Of a stretch of DNA of 64,000 nt, positions 17,003 through 26,710 are shown piece after piece. This DNA comes from Caballeronia fortuita. GTDB lineage: Bacteria > Pseudomonadota > Gammaproteobacteria > Burkholderiales > Burkholderiaceae. Made by a program: the position numbers and the translations under genes. The DNA lies in NCBI RefSeq assembly GCF_001544835.2, contig NZ_FCNX02000003.1, positions 1 to 64,000 of the forward strand. Reading direction: 5' to 3'. Positions within the stretch are counted from its first letter, which is position 1. Each line of letters starts with the position of its first letter. Under the pieces are notes generated by a model. The model was given only the letters and a program-made list of their open reading frames with translations, ran no database searches and had not been told where the DNA came from.

Positions 17003-18018
17003 GCCTCATTTTCGATTGACGGCCATAGGATACTCCTCTAGCGTCATCCCCCGTTCCGATATTCCTTTGATTCCCGCTCGGCTGGAAACATGTTTCCTCG
17101 TTCTTGGCACGACCGCCGACGCCGCGACTTGGGCCGGAGCTTGCGCGGCGCAGCCATGACAACCACCGCGATGACGTTTTCCGGGCGCACGCGGGTGCGC
17201 GATGAACCGGGGCAAGGGGCAAGGCCAGAGCTTCCCTTCGAAGACGCTCAAGGAGACGGGCAGGGCGAGCAGCGAGACGGATGGCGAGATCGAGGAAACG
17301 GCTAGCGTCGTGAGCCAGTACCACTGAAGGGTCTAAGGAAACCGCGCCCAATACGGCAAACGGAAGCAGTCGTTCAGCAACGTCACCGGAGAACAGGTAG
17401 CGATGAAATCCGCTGACATGCAGGAAGCCCACCGTAAGGTGGGCGCGGCAGACGGGTGACCGCGATTGTTGAAGCGCGCTTCGGCTGGTATGACGCAACC
17501 CACCCAGAAGCGAAGCCAATAGCTTGTAGTTGCACGTGCTCGATAACCTTATTCATGAACACATCAAAGACCTGTTGATGCGGGAACTGATCTCGCTACA
17601 GGACGCTTCATCTCCTTCGCTCGTAGGGCCGCATGGCAATGCGCCATCGAGCCGTCGATGCACTACCGGGCGCTGGCAAACGCATCGATCAATCCGTCGC
17701 CGGTGCGACGCGTCAAGCCCGCACGGGATGAGGCGCCGCGCGCGCCATGGGCGGTGGAATGCTCATTCTTTGGAAGGGGGTGTTGACTCGGAAGCGCGCG
17801 TCACCATGTCGACCATGGGCTTAGCGAAAGCGCTCGCCGAGTCAACTCAGCGTGAGCCCAGGTGCGGCATGGACAGTTCATACATCGCGCGCTGTGTTGC
17901 GCTCCAGAGTAATCGAAGGCGCAACGCTCGTCGCCTGGGATGCATTGTCACGGCTAGACAGCCAGCATTTATCTTGTACAATAGGAAATCGCGGTCTAGT
18001 AACAGTTGATCTAGAGAC
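17003..18018. other. Gene-poor region with a hairpin and MarR promoter
   Basis: Open frames on both strands exist but none resembles a known protein, and they overlap each other antisense. A perfect hairpin (GCCCACC, loop GTAA, GGTGGGC) lies at 17427-17444. The last 60 bases should hold the promoter of the MarR gene. The stretch may be decayed sequence marking the end of the catabolic cluster. Confidence 0.45.
17974..17981. promoter_or_regulatory. TTGTACAA palindrome, possible MarR/OhrR operator
   Basis: The perfect palindrome TTGTACAA lies about 38 bp upstream of the MarR-family ATG. A second imperfect dyad, TCTAG-N11-CTAGA, overlaps the ribosome-binding region just before 18019. OhrR-type boxes contain TACAATT-like half sites, so autoregulation here is plausible. 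Confidence 0.35.
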
Positions 18019-18489
18019 ATGACAGATAGGGAAGACAGGCAAGATACTCAAGGGCCCCCGCGAACTTGGCAGCACGCACCAAACATGCAGCTTTCGTTCG
18101 CAATCTATGGCCTCGCCAGTCGGATGGCGCGTTTGCATAAGCCGTTCCTCGAACCGCTTGGACTGACCTTTCCTCAGTATCTCGCGATGCTCGAGCTTTA
18201 CACGGGCACGCCACGCTACGTCAGCGACCTGGGGAACAGCCTTGGAATGGATACGGGCACTATCACCCCGCTCCTGAAACGAATGGAGGTGCAGGGGCTT
18301 GTCACCCGCACGCGGGACCCAAAGGACGAGCGCCGCGTGCTCGTCAGCCTGACCGCTAAAGGCGAGGAGCTCAAGGCACAAGTCTGGGGCGTCTGCGACA
18401 GCATCGACGGCGAATGCCCGCTCAGCGCGCGGGAAGTCATTACCCTGCGGGACACTCTTAACGGACTCTTGCAACCCGATCAAAACTAA
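18019..18489 (+). CDS. MarR-family regulator, OhrR-like but lacking the sensing cysteine
   Basis: A 156-residue winged-helix protein. The pattern AIYGLASRMARLHKPFLEPLGLTFPQYLAML, then VSDLGNSLGMDTGTITPLLKRMEVQGLVTRTRDPKDERRV, is that of OhrR, the organic-hydroperoxide repressor. OhrR senses peroxide with a cysteine in an LCFALY-type segment; here the same place reads LSFAIY, with Ser26. Two cysteines remain near the C-terminus (CDSIDGEC). It therefore either uses another cysteine or a non-redox ligand. It is followed 11 bp later by an F420-reductase-like gene and then an MFS transporter, which it probably controls. Confidence 0.88.
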   Translation: MTDREDRQDTQGPPRTWQHAPNMQLSFAIYGLASRMARLHKPFLEPLGLTFPQYLAMLELYTGTPRYVSDLGNSLGMDTGTITPLLKRMEVQGLVTRTRDPKDERRVLVSLTAKGEELKAQVWGVCDSIDGECPLSAREVITLRDTLNGLLQPDQN

Positions 18490-18500
18490 GAGGGATCGTC

Positions 18501-19235
18501 ATGAAAATCGGAATCATCGGCGCCGGGAACATCGGGTTGGAACTGGCCCGCAAACTGTCAAAGGCCGGGCATGCAATAAAGCTCGCCAACTCGCGGGGGC
18601 CTGAAAGCTTGGCCGACGTCGTCAAAGATACGGACATTAAAGCTGCCACCGGCGAAGACGCAGGAAAAGACGCCGACGTCGTCATCCTCTCGCTGCCGTT
18701 TAATAGGAACCTGGCGGCGGCGGAGTTGCTCAAGCATACGCCCGCTACTGCGATCATCATTGATACGTCCAACTACTATCCTGCACGAGACGGTCACATC
18801 GATGAGGTTGATGCCGGCGAACCTGAGACGCTGTGGGTCAGTAAGCGAATCAGGCGCCCTTTATTGAAGGCATGGAATGCACTGCTATCCTCAACTCTTA
18901 GAGAGGCCGGTCTTCAGCCGTCCGAGTCGGGACGGATAGCGATCCCAATTGCTGGCGACGATGTTGTCGCGAAAGATGTCCTCGCAAGCTTAGTGAGCGA
19001 AACCGGATTCGACAGCGTCGACGCCGGCACGCTGGGTGAGTCCTGGCGCTTCCAGCCGGGTGCTCCAGCCTACTGCACCGAACTCACGCGCAACGAACTC
19101 GAGATCGCCCTGGCTAGTGCCGTTAAGGGACGTGTGCCCGCTAACCGGGACGCAATCATGAAGGTGTTTACCGACGGGCCGGGCCCGTCGTCGCGCAGGG
19201 ACTTGGTGCAATTAAATCGGACGATGTCACTCTAG
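18501..19235 (+). CDS. NADP oxidoreductase, F420-dependent reductase-like (Rossmann)
   Basis: A 244-residue protein whose N-terminus KIGIIGAGNIGLELARKLSKAGHAIKLANSRGPESL is a Rossmann dinucleotide fold with GAGNIG at 7-12 and a basic patch favouring NADP. It has the F420_oxidored arrangement followed by an alpha/beta region with DADVVILSLPF. Proteins of this type in non-F420 organisms are annotated as NADPH-dependent oxidoreductases of unknown substrate. A good GAGGGATCGTC site precedes the ATG, and the MarR stop is only 11 bp upstream, so both are one transcript. Confidence 0.85.
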   Translation: MKIGIIGAGNIGLELARKLSKAGHAIKLANSRGPESLADVVKDTDIKAATGEDAGKDADVVILSLPFNRNLAAAELLKHTPATAIIIDTSNYYPARDGHIDEVDAGEPETLWVSKRIRRPLLKAWNALLSSTLREAGLQPSESGRIAIPIAGDDVVAKDVLASLVSETGFDSVDAGTLGESWRFQPGAPAYCTELTRNELEIALASAVKGRVPANRDAIMKVFTDGPGPSSRRDLVQLNRTMSL

Positions 19236-19413
19236 CGTTACCGTTGACGGTGTAAAGGTCAGTAGGGAACTCACGCGGTCAACGGTCAATCAACTAGCGC
19301 GCTAGGAAATAGCGAGCTAGAAGTCCCACGAAAATCTGCACCAGAAAGATTCCCGTCGGGTCTCAGGCAGTCCGCGAGACGACGACGCCCCCATATCAAA
19401 CAGCGAGGTAACC

Positions 19414-20595
19414 ATGCTGCAGGCCGCCAAAAAACCAGTCGTGAACCCGAATTGGGCGTCGGTGTTTGCAATAACATTCACCGGCATCCTGCTTCTCGCC
19501 TCCGAATTTTTACCGGTTGCGATTTTGACGCCGATTGCCGCTGATCTTCAAATAACGGAGGGCCATGCAGGGCAATCCATTTCGATCGCTGGATTGTTCG
19601 CACTCTTCACAGGGTTATTTATCGCTCCAGTCATTGGTCGCGCTGACCGAAAACGGGTGGCACTTTACCTTATTAGCCTGATGCTTGCTTCGGGTGTCGT
19701 CGTCGCGAGTGCTTCGAACTCTGCATTCCTGATGATTGGTCGTGCCATGATCGGCGTGGCGATCGGAGGATTTTGGGCCCTGACAACCGCGATCGTCATA
19801 CGCCTCGTGCCGGAAGACAAAGTCCCGAAAGCGCTCGCTCTGATCAACGGCGGCAATGCGATTGCTGCGACCGTTGCGGCGCCGCTGGGTAGCTACTTAA
19901 GCAGCATCATCGGATGGAGAGCGGCCTTCGGGCTTATCGTACCGCTCGCGGCGATCGCCTTGATTTGGTTCTGGCGTGCGCTTCCTAGCCTCTCTTCCGA
20001 GCAGCAGCCGAAGAGCGTCAAGGACGTGTTCGGGCTATTCAAAAATTTTCGCTTCGCGTCGGGTGCGGTTGCGATTGGGCTCTTCAACACCGGGCACTTC
20101 GCATTTTTCACCTATCTGCGTCCGTTCCTTGACGTTGTAACCAACAACGACCCCATGGCCGTATCAGGCATGCTGTTCACCTTCGGATTTGCCGGTATCG
20201 TTGGATCCTCGTGGATCAGCATCCTTCTGAAGAAGCATCTTTTCGTTGCGCTCACACTGCTTCCGCTCACGATGGCGGCCCTCGGGGTCGGACTTATTAC
20301 CGTCGGTGGCGCACAGCTTTACGCTTTGGTCCTTTTGTTCGGCTGGGGCATGCTGATCGTGTCTGTACAGGTCTCATGGTGGACTTGGCTAAGCCGCACG
20401 ATGGCACACGAGGCCGAAGCGGCCGGCGGGCTGATGGTGGCTATCATCCAGGTATCCATCACGCTGGGCGCGGGTGTCGGTGGCGTACTGTTCGACGCTG
20501 CCGGATACACAGCGTCGTTCGGCTTTGCGGTCGCCATGCTCTGCGCCAGCGCGCTCGTAGCGTCGCTCGCCGCCCGTGCGGGAGTGCCCGGCTAA
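19414..20595 (+). CDS. MFS transporter, drug:H+ antiporter-1-like
   Basis: A 393-residue 12-TM major facilitator protein. TM1 begins near SVFAITFTGILLLASEFLPVAIL, and the loop after TM2 has the motif-A remnant GRADRKRVALYL. The second six-helix half starts near residue 210 (FASGAVAIGLFNTGHFAFFTYL). The family exports sugars, drugs or metabolites using the proton gradient. A GAGGTAACC site precedes the ATG. It follows the MarR and oxidoreductase genes by 178 bp in the same direction, fitting an export arm of a MarR-controlled response. Confidence 0.9.
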   Translation: MLQAAKKPVVNPNWASVFAITFTGILLLASEFLPVAILTPIAADLQITEGHAGQSISIAGLFALFTGLFIAPVIGRADRKRVALYLISLMLASGVVVASASNSAFLMIGRAMIGVAIGGFWALTTAIVIRLVPEDKVPKALALINGGNAIAATVAAPLGSYLSSIIGWRAAFGLIVPLAAIALIWFWRALPSLSSEQQPKSVKDVFGLFKNFRFASGAVAIGLFNTGHFAFFTYLRPFLDVVTNNDPMAVSGMLFTFGFAGIVGSSWISILLKKHLFVALTLLPLTMAALGVGLITVGGAQLYALVLLFGWGMLIVSVQVSWWTWLSRTMAHEAEAAGGLMVAIIQVSITLGAGVGGVLFDAAGYTASFGFAVAMLCASALVASLAARAGVPG

Positions 20596-21820
20596 GGTTT
20601 CATCGGTGCAGTCCGGTTTGGGCCGATCGATCGTCAAGCGTAGCAAAGCAATGTTGTCACCGACCAATTGCCACGCAATGGCGGTCGAGGCCTCTTAAGT
20701 TAAACAACATTACTTCGCTCTCCGGCTGTCGAGACCGTTCAGAATTGCGGCGAGATTGAATAAGTGAAGCAGCGGTTCGGCGCGCCCGTCAGGTCATCGA
20801 TCCGACTAAGCAGCATATGGTTTGGTGCCGCCACGCGCTCCTTCTTCGTTTGCCTCAGCGATATGATGACGCATCAACGCATAGGCAGATGCAGATGGTG
20901 GGAATCGGCGATCATGTTCGCCGCGCGCCTTAGCGCCTCGCCGCAATCCTCGCAATTCTGCGGGCCGCCGAGACACAGGCAGACGCAACGCATTGCGGGC
21001 GGATTCCGCGACCTCGGAGATGCCGAATCCGTTCACCGTGCCGTGGCCGCGCATCCGCAAATCTCGGAATGGTTGCTGCCGGTCGCGCGCAGCTAGATTT
21101 ATACGACCGCCGCGCCGCCAGGAGTCGCGCAAACCTTGCGGGCGAGTCTCGAATTCATCGCCGAGTACGAGGGTGCACAGCGGCGCATAAAGCTGCAACA
21201 ACGCGTCCGTCAACTGCGTGATGGGCTGTCCGCGATGCCGATGCGCGTTACTCGACTGGCGCCTGCCCGAGTCCGGGACCGCGATCCAGCCGCTGCTCAT
21301 CACGCGATACAACTCGACCACGCTTTCTCGGCGATCGAGCGGTTTTTTCGCGATAAGTCGCGCGCCGAGCTGGAGGCTCCGGTCAACGCTATGGGGTGGC
21401 TACGGCAGCAGTGCTGAGCCTGGGTAAAGCGTTGATGAGCGACCATATCAACACTCGCCATTTCTTTTCACTGTCGCACGCACTCACGGAATCCAGGCAT
21501 CGTTTCCGGAGCGCGAACGTGGTGGACGCCTTCCGCCCGGCAGTCGGCGTACCATGCTTGGAGGCGGTCGGTCACGGTCTGCGAAATTTCAAGCCACGCC
21601 TGCGCGACCAAGGTACGTCAGTTCGCGACCTAGGGAGGAGAGCGCTCGTCCGCTGGCCGGGGAGGGGTACTTGACCTTAGCGTCATCGCGGTCGGAACCG
21701 AACAGGGCAGCCTATTCGGCGACGACGGGGCGGATCTCAGCAAGATTGAAACTCAGCTCTCACGGACGGGATCGAATCCCCGAAAACATCGAGTCGCAAA
21801 TGCGAAGCAAGTTCCCGCTG
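20596..21820. other. Gene-poor region, no recognised gene
   Basis: Several open frames of 60-180 codons occur on both strands, the longest at 20806-21321 on the minus strand, but none shows a recognisable domain and they overlap in opposite frames. The composition stays GC-rich. It is best read as decayed coding sequence between the MFS gene and the Crp/Fnr gene. Confidence 0.4.
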
Positions 21821-22504
21821 TCACTCTGACGCCTCTGCAAAGCGGCGCAAGCCCTCCACATTCGTTACTTCGACGCGCCCATAACTGACGTTCACCAGTC
21901 CCACTTCCTGAAGGCGTCGGACCGCGCGATTAACCTTTTGACGCGTGATGCCGGACAAATAGCCGATTTCCTCCTGCGTCAACGCAATCTCAGCGCTGCA
22001 AATGGGGTAGAGCTTGGGATTGAACATCGCGAGAAGGCAGTTCGATACACGCAGAGACGGTTCCGATAGACGATCGTTCTGAACCGTCGCCATAAGCTGC
22101 CCGAGCCGCTCGTTGATGTGCTCGAGTAGGAATCGGTTGAAAAAGAGACTCTCATCGAGGATTCGAAAGAAGAGTTCCGCCGGTAGCAATGCAACGAGTG
22201 ACGGCCGTAGCGCAATGGCATCGTAGTGCCATTGTTCAGACTTCAAAACCGTTCCTTCTCCGAACCAGGCGCCGGGTGGAATGCCTGCAAACGTCATTAA
22301 ACGTCCTGTCTGCGACGAATTACAGACCTTGACCAAGCCATCGACCACGCCGACCCAATGGCGGCAATGGTCTCCACGTCGGCAGACATAACCGTCGGGC
22401 TCGACTACGCGCGATACGATGCCGTTGCGCACGGCTTGCTGCAAGTCGGCTGGAAGGCCCGAAAACCAAGGTGAGCGGGATAGGTGATCGTCAACAATTT
22501 TCAT
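21821..22504 (-). CDS. Crp/Fnr-family transcriptional regulator
   Basis: A regulator of about 227 residues. The cyclic-nucleotide-binding-type beta roll begins at SPWFSGLPADLQQAV, with GDHCRHWVGVVDGLVKV and the glycine-rich turn GAWFGEGTVL. The C-terminal HTH_Crp domain has ALTQEEIGYLSGITRQKVNRAVRRLQEVGLV. The Arg-Ser/Thr pair that binds cAMP in Crp is not seen, and the four Fnr cysteines are absent, so the signal is unknown. ATG at 22504 opens the fold, though its upstream sequence is pyrimidine-rich; a TTG at 22624 would add 40 residues. No obvious target operon is adjacent. Confidence 0.88.
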   Translation of the reverse strand: MKIVDDHLSRSPWFSGLPADLQQAVRNGIVSRVVEPDGYVCRRGDHCRHWVGVVDGLVKVCNSSQTGRLMTFAGIPPGAWFGEGTVLKSEQWHYDAIALRPSLVALLPAELFFRILDESLFFNRFLLEHINERLGQLMATVQNDRLSEPSLRVSNCLLAMFNPKLYPICSAEIALTQEEIGYLSGITRQKVNRAVRRLQEVGLVNVSYGRVEVTNVEGLRRFAEASE

Positions 22505-23615
22505 AGGAGGGACACTACAGGCATTGAGGTACCGCGTGCCCTCGGGGAAATCCGGATAACAGATTGTTTCATGCGAGACAAACTTGCCAAGCCCTCTGAC
22601 ATAGACTTGCTCAACAACATGCAAGCGCCGCTGGACTTCTGTCTGACGTGCGTGCGGCCACGGCGCAGAGACACATGAAGGCTTCGACAGAGATGCGTAT
22701 TTCAGGTTCGGCCCCGTGGGACGACGAGAAAGCTGTATTAGCTAGCTTTGAGCAATCCTACTCGTTCTCGCGACTTGGTCTCGATTTTTCAGCGTTGACC
22801 ACGATGCGGCGCGAGATAAGGATCCGTTGCACTTTGGTTGTCTCCGCGCAAGGGCATGGGACAGCTGAAACTTTCCGTCATAGCCCGTTGTCACTTGGGC
22901 GATGCCTGAGTCGACCTGCCGCGGATAGACGGCAGCAGGCGCGCGCTGATCGCTTCCCGTTCCTTGGTACTGCGCGCTCGGAACATGTTCGTTCCTCGCT
23001 CCACCATGAAGGACGCGCAGCGCTTCTCGCAACGGATAGCACGGAGGATGCGGCCGCGCGCGCCAACAACGGCGTCGCTTGCGTTCTTAATTTTCGTATA
23101 GGAATCGCCCCGTATTCAGTCCGACCTCCAGGTCAGGGTGGGGAGGGTAAGCGGTTCCTGAGTCTGGCTAGTGCAATCAGCCTCTCGGCGCAGAGTTGCC
23201 TATCCGCGTTCGTAAACAGATCTGTCAAACGTGCATCAACGACTCGGCAGCACGGCCGATTCAATCACCGCGATATGAAGGTTGATGCCGAGGGACGTGG
23301 ATGGCGACGTGGGCCCGAGTACGGCGATCGCTTACGTCATGGGCTCAGGCGGAGTCTATCGTGACCATTTTATCGGTGCCTTGGACGAGGAAAGTACCAC
23401 TGTTCGATCGCGCGGCGCTACCGAAGACTGAAGAACGCCAACGACGTGAGCGGCGCTGAGCGGGACATGCGGTAAGCCTTGGGGTCCTTCGTTGTGACGC
23501 CCGCGACGCCGGGGCATGAAGCGAACGGAGTCCGTAATGTCCGGGCGCGCGTTGCCCGAGAAACTCCAACAAGTACAACGCGCAGGCTTTGCCTGCCGCA
23601 CAGTAGGAGACAGTC
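22505..23615. other. Gene-poor region upstream of the truncated dehydrogenase
   Basis: Short overlapping frames are present on both strands with no recognised domain. A minus-strand frame near 22880-23030 reads protein-like for about 40 codons (FRARSTKER region) but then breaks. No repeat or hairpin stands out. It appears to be degraded sequence. Confidence 0.35.
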
Positions 23616-23936
23616 GTGACACGAGTAAATGCGGCAGTAGTCAGGGAAAATAGAGGCGCGTTCAGGATCGAACTCGAAGATCGGCGTGACAATGAAGTGC
23701 TGGTGCGCATCAAAGGCGTGGGCTTGTGCCAGACGGACTTAGTGGTGCCGGATCAATATTTTCCCACACCACTATCGGCCGTACTTGAACACGAGGGCGC
23801 AAGAGTGGTCGAGCAAGTCGGTAGCGCAGTGGCCAAGATGAAGGCGGGCAATCATGTGGTGCCCAGCTACGTCGCTCCAGAGTCATTGGAGGTCCTCACA
23901 GCGGATCTGATTCCCGGCGACGTAGAGGTTGAATGA
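23616..23936 (+). pseudogene. Truncated zinc-type alcohol dehydrogenase
   Basis: The first 85 residues match medium-chain zinc alcohol dehydrogenases: NEVLVRIKGVGLCQTDLVV carries the catalytic-zinc cysteine, and PAVLGHEG-like sequence reads AVLEHEGARVVEQVGSAVAKMKAGNHVVPSY. The alignment then stops. The last 20 residues (APESLEVLTADLIPGDVEVE) belong to something else. The cofactor domain and structural-zinc cysteines are gone. A good AGGAGACAGTC site precedes the GTG start, and the stop overlaps the next ATG by four bases, so an internal deletion seems to have fused an ADH start to the end of another gene that once preceded the ligase. Confidence 0.75.
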
Positions 23937-25435
23937 TGCGAGCCGCTACGATGACTCATCTGGTTCGGCACGCCGCTGGGCGATTCGGCGACCGGATCGG
24001 GCTGACACTGCCGGGCGAAGGTGAATACAGCTATAGCCAGTTCGACCAACTCGCGGGGCGCTTCGCCGGCGGGCTTGCTGATCTGGGCATCGGGCCTGGC
24101 GATAGGGTCGTGTTGTATCTGCCTAACGGCTGGCAATGGATCGTCGCCTATCACGGGATCGCGCGGCTCGGCGCGGTTGTCGTGCCGGCCAACATTCTTC
24201 TCAGTGCCCAGGAGGTCGCGTACATCGCTTCCGATTCGAAGGCCGTCGCGGCGATTCTGCCCGGCGAACGCAGCGCGGCGGTGCCGTTAGACGATCAGGT
24301 CTGCCGCATTGCACTGGGGAATGCGGCAGACGCAATGGAATTCGAATCGCTACTGCACGGGGGCTATCGGGAACCGGTCGAGCGCCGGCCCGACGACCTG
24401 TTCACGATTGCCTACACCTCAGGCACTACGGGTAAGCCGAAGGGAGCAATGCTGACCCATCGCGCTCTGTGGGAGAGCCTGGTCGGAACGGCGACGTTCC
24501 ATGTACGCCATTCCAGCGAGGTAGTGTTGTCTTCGTTGCCGTACGCACACGTGTACGGCAATATCGTGATGAATGCGATGTTCCTTGCGGGCACCCGGCT
24601 GGTTAGCACACCAAAGTTTGATGCAGGTCGCGCCTTCGAATTGATCGAAGCGGAGCGAGTCTCGCTATTCGAGGGCGTCCCGACGATGTACTACCAGATG
24701 TTGGCGCATCCTCAGATCGCGGGTGCCGACTTTTCTAGCCTACAGCGTTGTACGGTCGGGGGGCAAACGATGCCCGTTGCCAAGATCGAAGCAGTCGTCG
24801 ACCGCTTCGGTTGTCCGCTGTTAGAGCTGTGGGGTATGACCGAGGTTGCCGGCCCTGCGGTTACACACTCGCCGTACTGGGTAGCGCGGCCCGGCTCGAT
24901 CGGTCTGCCGTTCGCGGGCATGCAGGTGCGCATTGCGGACCTGAACGATACGTCTCGCGACTCTCCGTGTGGTACGCCAGGCGAGCTCATGGTGCGAGGA
25001 CCGCAAGTGACCGTCGGTTATTACAACAATCCCACCGCGACTGCGCAGGCGCTTGACGCACAGGGCTGGCTAGCGACGGGTGACATTGCCTATGCTGACG
25101 CGGATGGCTTCTTATACGTCGTAGACCGCAAGAAGGACATGATCATTACAGCGGGCTACAACGTGTATCCGGCCGAGTTGGAGCAGGTGGTCGCGATGCA
25201 CCCTGACGTAGTAATGACCGCAGTGGCTGGCATCCCCGACGAGGAGAAGGGCGAAATCGCCGTCGCCTTCGTCGTATTGCGCGAAGGATCGCAGCTCGAC
25301 GAGGCAACGCTGTTGGTGCACTGTCGTCAGCACCTGGCCGCCTACAAGATGCCACGTGCAGTGCGCTTCGTGTCCGAACTACCGAAAACGAGCACAGGCA
25401 AGATCATGCGACGCTTACTTGCCAATATCGCCTGA
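23933..25435 (+). CDS. Acyl-CoA synthetase (AMP-forming, long-chain/medium-chain type)
   Basis: A complete 500-residue ANL-superfamily ligase. The phosphate loop YTSGTTGKPKG is at 161-171, LELWGMTE lies near 300, TGDIAYADADGFLYVVDRKKD near 382, the hinge region carries AGYNVYPAELE, and the catalytic lysine is in KTSTGKIMRR close to the C-terminus. It activates a carboxylic acid to its acyl-CoA with ATP. It is translationally coupled to the truncated alcohol dehydrogenase and followed by a truncated aldehyde dehydrogenase, so the ancestral operon probably oxidised an alcohol to an acid and activated it. Confidence 0.92.
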   Translation: MMRAATMTHLVRHAAGRFGDRIGLTLPGEGEYSYSQFDQLAGRFAGGLADLGIGPGDRVVLYLPNGWQWIVAYHGIARLGAVVVPANILLSAQEVAYIASDSKAVAAILPGERSAAVPLDDQVCRIALGNAADAMEFESLLHGGYREPVERRPDDLFTIAYTSGTTGKPKGAMLTHRALWESLVGTATFHVRHSSEVVLSSLPYAHVYGNIVMNAMFLAGTRLVSTPKFDAGRAFELIEAERVSLFEGVPTMYYQMLAHPQIAGADFSSLQRCTVGGQTMPVAKIEAVVDRFGCPLLELWGMTEVAGPAVTHSPYWVARPGSIGLPFAGMQVRIADLNDTSRDSPCGTPGELMVRGPQVTVGYYNNPTATAQALDAQGWLATGDIAYADADGFLYVVDRKKDMIITAGYNVYPAELEQVVAMHPDVVMTAVAGIPDEEKGEIAVAFVVLREGSQLDEATLLVHCRQHLAAYKMPRAVRFVSELPKTSTGKIMRRLLANIA

Positions 25436-25472
25436 TTACAAACATACAATCTGCGAACAAAGGTGTTGCGCC

Positions 25473-25619
25473 ATGGCGATCGACTTCTTCTCCGACTCCG
25501 CGACGACAATCCACGGCGAGTTCGTCACTGCGGCTGCCAGCATGGCGGTAATCAATCCGGCCAACGAGGGTCCACAAAGAGTCGACCATGCTGACGTCAA
25601 TCTATATGCGCGATCCTGA
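25473..25619 (+). pseudogene. N-terminal fragment of an aldehyde dehydrogenase
   Basis: Directly after the ligase, the frame reads STTIHGEFVTAAASMAVINPANE-like sequence, the usual N-terminal strand of aldehyde dehydrogenases. Homology stops after about 34 residues, and the frame ends in unrelated sequence at 25619. AAAGGTG lies just upstream of the ATG. It is the third member of a decayed alcohol/acid catabolic operon. The motif is short, so confidence is moderate. Confidence 0.5.
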
Positions 25620-26710
25620 CTTGACCTTGATTGGGATTTGCGAGCGCATCGCAACGAGTTGAGCTTTCGACGAGGCGTCCGCTTGAACTGGCTCGCGAAT
25701 GCGCCTGGAGTTAGAAATGAGCGGTGCCTATGGAGGGGGTTCAATATTAACTGACTCTTACCGGTTGGACAGGACTTAGCTAGCCGGCATCGAACCGTGG
25801 CCATGGATACTGCAGCCGTCCTCCGAACTGGAACCTAACTGGATTGGGAGACCGATCGTTGGATTATCAGGAACTAGGCCCGTATCGAATGCATGCTATG
25901 ACGTTGCGAGGGCGACGGGTGGTCAGGCAATAGTCAGTGCGCGCAGGAAGGGATGTTCGCATGTGCCGCGCGCAGATCACAAGGTTCACATTCCGCACGC
26001 GACACTTTAAGTTTTGGGCGGCGTCCGGAGGCGGCCTCTCCATGACCCTCGGGAAAACGATAGTGCTTTCCATGTCGCCGACGAGAGTGCGAGTAAGAGT
26101 CCAGTCAGTTTCGCGATTCAGAATGACTGCATGCCTTTGAGAGCGGTTCAATAGACAGCGATGTCGGGTAGGCGCTAGTAAGCAGTCGCGTATCCAAACA
26201 TGCGTGGCCCCAAGGTTGGCGCAACGCGATCGGCCTTTCTACGACGAGATTCAATAATGGAGACGCCGTGTTCATACAGACCGATCGCGAGACGAGCTTA
26301 GCCGCATGCTGCCCGAAGACGGCCATTCAGGATCAGGAAGAAGAGAAGATGCGCGGCTCCGGCAGCTATGAGGAATCGTCATTCGGGGAGGTGAGGGTAA
26401 CAAGCAGCACAACAGACTCAGCCGCTGCACTGGTCTCGGAAGTTGCTATTCGACCATCTGAACGACAGAAAGGCTTCGGCGATACAAAAGGCGGGTGGCG
26501 TCGAGGTTTGTAAGTCGAGCGCGCCGGAGAAGCGATGTCGACAACGCCACTTTTTGTCGGACCTCAGCGCATCGAGTAACGACGTGGAAAAGCTTTAAGA
26601 TCACGAAGCAATGCCTGGCCTGTGGATTGAAGTTGTACTAATTTATAACCCGGACAAGCGACAACTTGCGGTCGATTCGCAAAAAAAGGTCCACTAAAAG
26701 GAGACACGTT
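25620..26710. other. Gene-poor region
   Basis: No gene is supported. Codons just after 25588 (MRDPDLTLIGICERIATS and following broken frames) look like a degraded coding sequence. The last 100 bases become AT-richer and contain the promoter and AGGAG ribosome site of the SGNH-hydrolase lipoprotein gene. Confidence 0.4.

Noticed and set aside
17427..17444. Hairpin GCCCACC-GTAA-GGTGGGC as a terminator
   Set aside because: No T-run on either strand and no gene ends close to it.
16971..17519. 182-codon minus-strand frame upstream of the second LysR gene
   Set aside because: No recognised family, and it overlaps the LysR start; treated as gene-poor sequence.
20806..21321. 171-codon minus-strand frame
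   Set aside because: Arg-rich, no recognisable motif or ribosome site, and overlaps equally plausible frames on the other strand.
21766..21785. T-loop-like GGGATCGAATCCCC, possible tRNA end
   Set aside because: The TTC of a T arm is missing, and no acceptor, D or anticodon arm could be found upstream.
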